Source: Unio delphinus (lineage: Eukaryota > Mollusca > Bivalvia > Unionida > Unionidae). Taken from it: 64,000 bases of DNA. The notes beneath the pieces were generated by a model. The model was not told the DNA's origin. It did no database searches and worked only from the letters and a program-made list of their open reading frames with translations. A program made the position numbers and the translations under genes. Shown here piece by piece: positions 58,956-64,000 of the stretch. The DNA is taken from positions 9,318,501-9,382,500 of the forward strand of contig JAQISU010000179.1 of the NCBI GenBank assembly GCA_029339505.1, read 5' to 3'. How positions within the stretch are numbered: position 1 is the first letter of the stretch; each line of letters begins with the position of its first letter.

Positions 58956-59605
58956 ATCAATGGACAGATGGATGAATCAATGGGCAGATGGATGAATAAA
59001 TGGACAGATGGATGAATCAATTTGACAGATGGATGAATCAATTTGACAGATGGATGAATCAATGGATAGGTGGATGAATCCATGGATGAATCAATGGGCA
59101 GATAGATGAATCAATGGGCAGATGGATGAATCAATGCGACAGATGAATGAATCAATGTGACAGATGGATGAATCAATTTGACAGATGGATGAATCAATGG
59201 ATAGGTGGATGAATCCATGGATGAATCAATGGGCAGATAGATGAATCAATGTGATAGATAAATGAATCAATGGGCAGATGGATGAATCAATGTGACAGAT
59301 GGATGAATCAATGAACAGGTGGATGAATCAATGGGCAGATGGATGAATCAATGTGAGAGATGGTAAAAATGAATGAACAGATGGATGAATCAATGTACAG
59401 ATCGATGAACCAATGTGACGGATGGATGAATCAATGGACAGATGGGTGAACCAATGTGACGGATGAATGAATCAATGGACAGATGGGTGAATCAACGTGA
59501 TAGATAGATGAATCAATGTGACAGATGGATTAATCAATGGACAGTTGGTAAAATCAATGGACTGATGGTTCAGTATGACATAGATAGATTAACGGACACA
59601 TGGAT
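58956..59605. repeat. ~21-bp minisatellite, GGATGAATCAATGNGACAGAT
   Basis: About 30 units with small length variation (GGATGAATCAATGGGCAGAT, GGATGAATCAATTTGACAGA, GGATGAATCAATGTGACAGA). A larger block of about 125 bp (GGATAGGTGGATGAATCCAT) occurs twice, at about 59065 and 59200. Confidence 0.9.
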
Positions 59606-59817
59606 TGACAGAAATGCAGATATAACATATTTCCCTTTTAAACAAAATAGCACATGACAACATGAACTTCACTGAATAATATACCAAAAATTTGAACTTT
59701 GGTATATTTTAATCTCAGTGTAAGATTTGTCATCATAATCATATACAGACACTACTTTTTATCTTTAAATTTGACTAATATTTAGCCCCACCTACCCACT
59801 GTGAAAATCATATATAC

Positions 59818-59999
59818 TTTTTTAAAAGTTGAGTCCAATTGCAAACAACATATATCCTGATCTGTCATTGCAAAATGAACTGACAGATCATTAGTCTATC
59901 TTGTTTCTTCTACCAATTATTCTTAACGAACAGAACAGACCCAGATTTGCTGGCACATTATGAACCTATGCAGATTTTAGCCCGACTCAACTTCTTAGG
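59818..59999. mobile_element. MITE-like element, TACCGTATATACTCG family (degraded copy 5)
   Basis: Left TTAAAAGTTGAGTCCAATTG then CAAACAACAT; interior AATTATTCTTAACGAACAGA and GATTTGCTGGCACAT; right end CCGACTCAACTTCTTA is inverted to the left. The outermost bases are lost or changed. Confidence 0.45.
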
Positions 60000-60518
60000 G
60001 AGCATGTCTAGTCTATATTTATTCTTATTTTTCAAAATACGTTATCAAAATCCATGTCTGATGATAAGTGAATATTTGACACATTATTATTATGAATACC
60101 TAAGTCTGATAACAATCCCATCCCCTAGTTTTTGACAAATATATCACACTGTCTCCATGGTATGCATTGGTCTATGACCTGGTTTTGTCTGCTTACATTT
60201 ATATCAAAATGTGTCGTTAAAAACTTGCATATGCCTGGTGTAGCTACGATGTCGTAGCCTCAACTTGATTTGTCGTGACCACGACGTAGGAGTAAGGGTA
60301 CTAATATTAGTACTAATGCCTGGTGTATACACTGCTATGTAGCCTGCGATCTCATCTAACATAATAAGATTGTCAAAAACTGACAATATAAATTTCCTAA
60401 AATAATGAAATCAATTAATAATAACTAATCTTATAAAGTGCTAATGGTAATAAAAAGTAACAAATATGTTCAATAAGCTAAGATGACATGAACTGCATTA
60501 AGCACAAGGCTTACTATA
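60000..60518. other. Unassigned DNA
   Basis: A duplicated TGCCTGGTGTA(T/G) phrase at about 60232 and 60317. No gene. Confidence 0.45.
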
Positions 60519-60979
60519 TGTTGCTGTTGTTTTGGATTGGTTTGTCGGGTTTAACGCCATTTTTCAGCACACATTAGGCTATACATGGTGGCCCAGAGGC
60601 GTAGCCAGAGTGTTTGGCGCTCGGGGACAATATTCATTCCCCCCCCCACCTCAACTCTGAAACCCATTTTTTCATCAATAAAATCACCATTACCCGTTAC
60701 AACCTATTTCAAAGCCTATTTGGTCGCCCCCACTAGTATGGCGCCCGGGGACATATGTACCCCCATGCCCCCCCCCCAGCTACGCCTCTGTGGTGGCCAG
60801 TATTATTGTTAGAGGAAGAACCCGGGAAAATCCCCGAAAAAAAAACACTGACCCACGAGAAGCTACTGGCAAGCTTTCTCACATACCCACATTGGCTGAA
60901 TCTGAGACTCGCACCCACGCCGACAGAGGTGAAATGTCAATGATCCATAATGGTAAGCGCTTTAAATCACTCGGGGACC
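60519..60979 (-). repeat. SINE family A, reversed, interrupted by a hAT MITE
   Basis: On the plus strand: GTTTTGGATTGGTTTGTCGG, GGTTTAACGCCATTTTTCAG and AGGCTATACATGG (tail and end of body). After the MITE come GGCCAGTATTATTGTTAGAG, CACGAGAAGCTACTGGCAAG, CATACCCACATTGGCTGA, CTCGCACCC (B-box, mutated) and GCGCTTTAAATCACTCGGGG. Removing the MITE restores the normal family order. Confidence 0.85.
60594..60790. mobile_element. hAT-type MITE, 197 bp, inside a SINE
   Basis: Ends CAGAGGCGTAGC and GCTACGCCTCTG are perfect 12-bp inverted repeats. TGGTGGCC flanks both sides (60586-60593 and 60791-60798), a perfect 8-bp target duplication. The interior is C-rich with no ORF. Confidence 0.92.
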
Positions 60980-61222
60980 TGCTGTTGTTTTGGGTTAAAA
61001 AAAAAAAACATATGTCAGTGCAAGATAGATTATGCATTGACAGTACAACAGGTGGAATAAAAATCCAGGAAAACACAAAGAACCATCTACATATTGGAAG
61101 CTATTCAGTTTTTTTTTCTTAACATAACAACACTGGTCTAGACTGAGACTCAAACCCACGCTGAGGTGACATAGCAGCGATCGGTATAGGTGAGTGATTA
61201 GACCACTCGATGTCCCTAGTAT
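60980..61222 (-). repeat. SINE family A, second, diverged reversed copy
   Basis: On the plus strand: GCTGTTGTTTTGGGTTAAAA, AACACTGGTCTAGACTGAGA, CTCAAACCCACGCTGAGG (B-box region) and GTGAGTGATTAGACCACTCG (A-box complement). It is directly adjacent to the previous SINE; the two form a head-to-tail pair. Confidence 0.65.
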
Positions 61223-61369
61223 ATGTGACACAAAATACAATTTCTAATTATTATCATGCCTCAGCAATGACAAATGAGTTGTTGATGCCGCTGATGAACA
61301 AATGTCTAAAACCTTTGCATTGCTTTTGCTGGTGTTTGATGTACACCCTGTCTGGGACAGCTCTGACTA

Positions 61370-63300
61370 AGACTTACCTTTATATAATGTACACCCATCT
61401 GCAGGCAACCCTGTCCCAGATTTACCTTTACATAAAGTACATCCATCTGCAGGTACTCTGACCCAGATTTACCTTGACATAACGTACACCCACATGCAGG
61501 CAGAACTGACACAGATTTACATTTACACGAGGTACACCCATCTCCCGTAGATTTGACCTAGATTTGCCTGTCACAATGTACACCCATCTGAAAACAGTCT
61601 AAATCAAGACCTAATATGATATACATCTGCAAACAACTTAGACTACGACGTGACATAATATAAAAGTACACCCACTGTCAGTCTGCCCTGACCAAGATTT
61701 ACCTGTACAAAATGTATACCTATCTACAAAGAACCAATACCAAGATTTGAGATGATACAAAAGTACATCTTTCAGCCAACAACCTAGGCCCAGATTTACC
61801 ATTACATAATGTACACCTATCTGCAAACAAGCAAGACCATGACTTGATGTTGTATAATAATCACCCATCTGAAGACAACCTAGACCCAAATTTACCATTA
61901 TATAATGTACATCTATCTGTATATGACCTGGATCAAGACTTACCCTTATTGTAAACATCTGCAAACATCCTAAACCCAAATATCTAAATTCCTGATTTGC
62001 CATTACATACTAATTATAAATGTACACCCATCCACAGTGGACAAACAGGTTAGACCTCAATTTATAATTACATAAATGTACACCCATCATTAACCTGTCT
62101 GTATACACATTTAATATTACAAAATGTACCATCATTTAGAAATACCCTAATATAATATGCTAACATCAATGGACAGCCTAAATCCAAAGCATGCTGGTAT
62201 ATAATGTACACAGCAGAGATCCCAGACCTGAACAAGCTGTTACTGTCCACCCATCTGCTAACAGCCTGTACATAGCCGTTACATAATATATATACCCAAC
62301 TGCAAACAGCCTAGGACTGAGATCTGCCATTACATAATGTACACCAATCTACAAACAGCCAGACATGGATGGGCTGTTACATAATGTACACCAATCTACA
62401 AACAGCCAGACATGGATGGGCTGTTACATAATGTACACCCATCTGCAAACAGCCAGACATGGATGGGCTGTTACATAATGTACACCCATCTGCAAACAGC
62501 CAGACATGGATTGGCTGTTACATAATGTACCCATCCACAAACAGCCATACATGGATGGGCTGTTACATAATGTATACCCATCTGCAAACAGCCAGACATG
62601 GATGGGTTGTTACATAATATACACCAATCTACAAACAGCCAAACATGGATGGGCTGTTACATTACACCCATCTGCAAACAGCCAGACATGGATGGGCTGT
62701 TTCATAATGTACACCCATCTGCAAACAGCCAGATATGTATGGGCTGTTATGCAATGTACCCATCTACAAACAGCCATAGATGGATGGGCTGTTACATAAT
62801 GTACACCCATCTGGAAACAGCCAGACATGGATGGGCTGTTACATAATGTACACCCATCTGCAAACAGCCAGACATGGATGGGCTGTTACATAATGTACAC
62901 CAATCTGCAAACAGCCAGACATGGATGGGCTGTTACATAATGTACACCAATCTACAAACAGCCAGACATGGATGGGCTGTTACATAATGTACACCCATCT
63001 GCAAACAGCCAGACATGGATGGGCTGTTACATAATGTACACCAATCTGCAAACAGCCAGACATGGATGGGCTGTTACATAATGTACACCAATCTACAAAC
63101 AGCCAGACATGGGTGGGCTGTTACATAATGTAAACCCATCTGCAAACAGCCAGACATGTATGGGCTGTTACATAATGTACACCAATCTGCAAACAGCCAG
63201 ACATGGATGGGCTGTTACATAATGTACACCAATCCACAAACAGCCAGACATGGATGGGCTGTTACATAATGTACACCCATCTACAATCAACCAAGACCAA
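61370..63300. repeat. 47-bp satellite array
   Basis: The unit is TACATAATGTACACCCATCT, then GCAAACAGCCAGACATGGAT, then GGGCTGT. Anchors AACAGCCAGACAT are 47 bp apart (62401, 62448). The core 62340-63290 is homogeneous (about 20 copies). The left flank (61370-62340) and right flank (63290-63650) have strongly diverged units that keep ATAATGTACACCCATCTGCA. ORFs on both strands are repeat translations. Confidence 0.92.
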
Positions 63301-63703
63301 GATTTATGTTTACATAGTGTGCAGCTATTTACAATCAACCTAGACCAAGATTTTGCACGATGTACACCTATCTACAATCAACCAAGACCAAAGTACATAA
63401 AGTACACCTATCTAAAATCAACCTGGACCAAAGTTTAACTTTACATAATGTACACCAATCTACAAACAACCTGGACAAAAGTGTACCTTTACATAAAGTA
63501 CAACTATCTAAAAAAAAGCATAGAATAATATTTCCCATTACATAATAAGAACCCATCTACTGATGTCTTGACCAAATTTGCACAATATAGAACAATCTGC
63601 CAATTAGCCTAGAATAAACATTACTACTGCATAAATATGCACCCATCCGCTAACAGCTTAAACCCAGTATTGCCCAGATTTGTGAGTTTGTAAATTGTGC
63701 ATG

Positions 63704-63800
63704 CATCTGCACACAGCACTAAACCATATTCTGCACACAGCACTAAACCAGATTCTGCACACAGCAATAAACCATATTCTGCACACAGCACTAAACCAGA
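63704..63800. repeat. 24-bp tandem repeat
   Basis: Four units of CTGCACACAGCACTAAACCA plus TATT or GATT. Confidence 0.85.
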
Positions 63801-64000
63801 TTTACTAATATTATACTGGGTGTGCATCACTCTACCAACAGTCAAAAATGAATTTAAAAGAACATAAAATAAAACCATCTACAGACAACATAAAGTACAC
63901 CCATCTGCTGACAACTTAAAGTACACTCATTTGCAGACAACATAATGTACAGTTGGCTCCGCTTATATGCATGGCCTCGGGACCGATGCTATGATATGCA
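63801..64000. other. End of window
   Basis: AT-rich, with more diverged AAAGTACACCCATCTGC satellite-like words up to about 63945. The last 50 bp are unique. Confidence 0.5.

Noticed and set aside
62506..62846. Repetitive proteins with MDGLLHNV-type units
   Set aside because: Translations of the 47-bp satellite (47 is not a multiple of three), open on both strands.

Overview
This window looks like metazoan nuclear DNA, most likely from a mollusc (inference). It is AT-rich and gene-poor, and full of microsatellites, long minisatellite and satellite arrays, two families of tRNA-derived SINEs, hAT-like and other MITEs, and a decayed LINE. The only host gene I can support is a single 48-bp exon carrying a Nudix box, on the minus strand at 27184-27231, with consensus splice sites. 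Most of the remaining unique sequence shows no coding signal I can defend.

Layout. 1-3.9 kb is AT-rich DNA with a reversed SINE. About 4.0-6.9 kb is a degraded non-LTR retrotransposon. 7-20 kb is mostly unassigned, with microsatellites, MITEs, a SINE and a 50-bp minisatellite. 20.2-23.5 kb holds two abutting SINEs and about 55 copies of a 46-bp satellite with a 690-bp higher-order period. 23.5-39.3 kb carries SINEs, MITEs, three minisatellites and the Nudix exon. 39.35-40.93 kb is a 41-bp satellite. 41,578-56,908 is an integrated virus-like element. 57-64 kb holds two hAT-type MITEs, more SINEs, a 21-bp minisatellite and a 47-bp satellite.

The central object is a complete-length but mutated Polinton/Maverick (adintovirus-like) element of about 15.3 kb. 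It has about 155-bp terminal inverted repeats and is flanked by a direct CAACC(A) duplication. From left to right it carries: packaging ATPase (-), zinc-ribbon plus phospholipase-A2-like protein (+), retrovirus-type integrase with a C-terminal extension (+), family B DNA polymerase fused to an SF1 helicase (-), a small zinc-finger protein (+), and an HNH nuclease with an intron-nuclease-type repeat (+). Next come about 1 kb of non-coding DNA with a long hairpin and then a rightward block of virion-type genes: two hypotheticals, a core/pX-like protein, double-jelly-roll major capsid protein, a pVI-like basic/hydrophobic protein, adenain-like cysteine protease, a coiled-coil protein, a beta-rich protein, a membrane protein and penton-like genes.

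The element encodes, in principle, protein-primed replication, integration, packaging, capsid building and maturation. In this copy the integrase, polymerase, major capsid, HNH, PLA2 and several other genes carry in-frame stops or frameshifts, so it should be treated as a fossil copy. Some frameshifts lie in homopolymers and could be assembly errors; the nonsense codons are harder to explain that way. Its less common features are the polymerase-helicase fusion with an atypical catalytic motif C, the HNH nuclease gene, the zinc-ribbon/PLA2 combination, and an LPGTP(W/Y) motif shared by two otherwise unrelated proteins.
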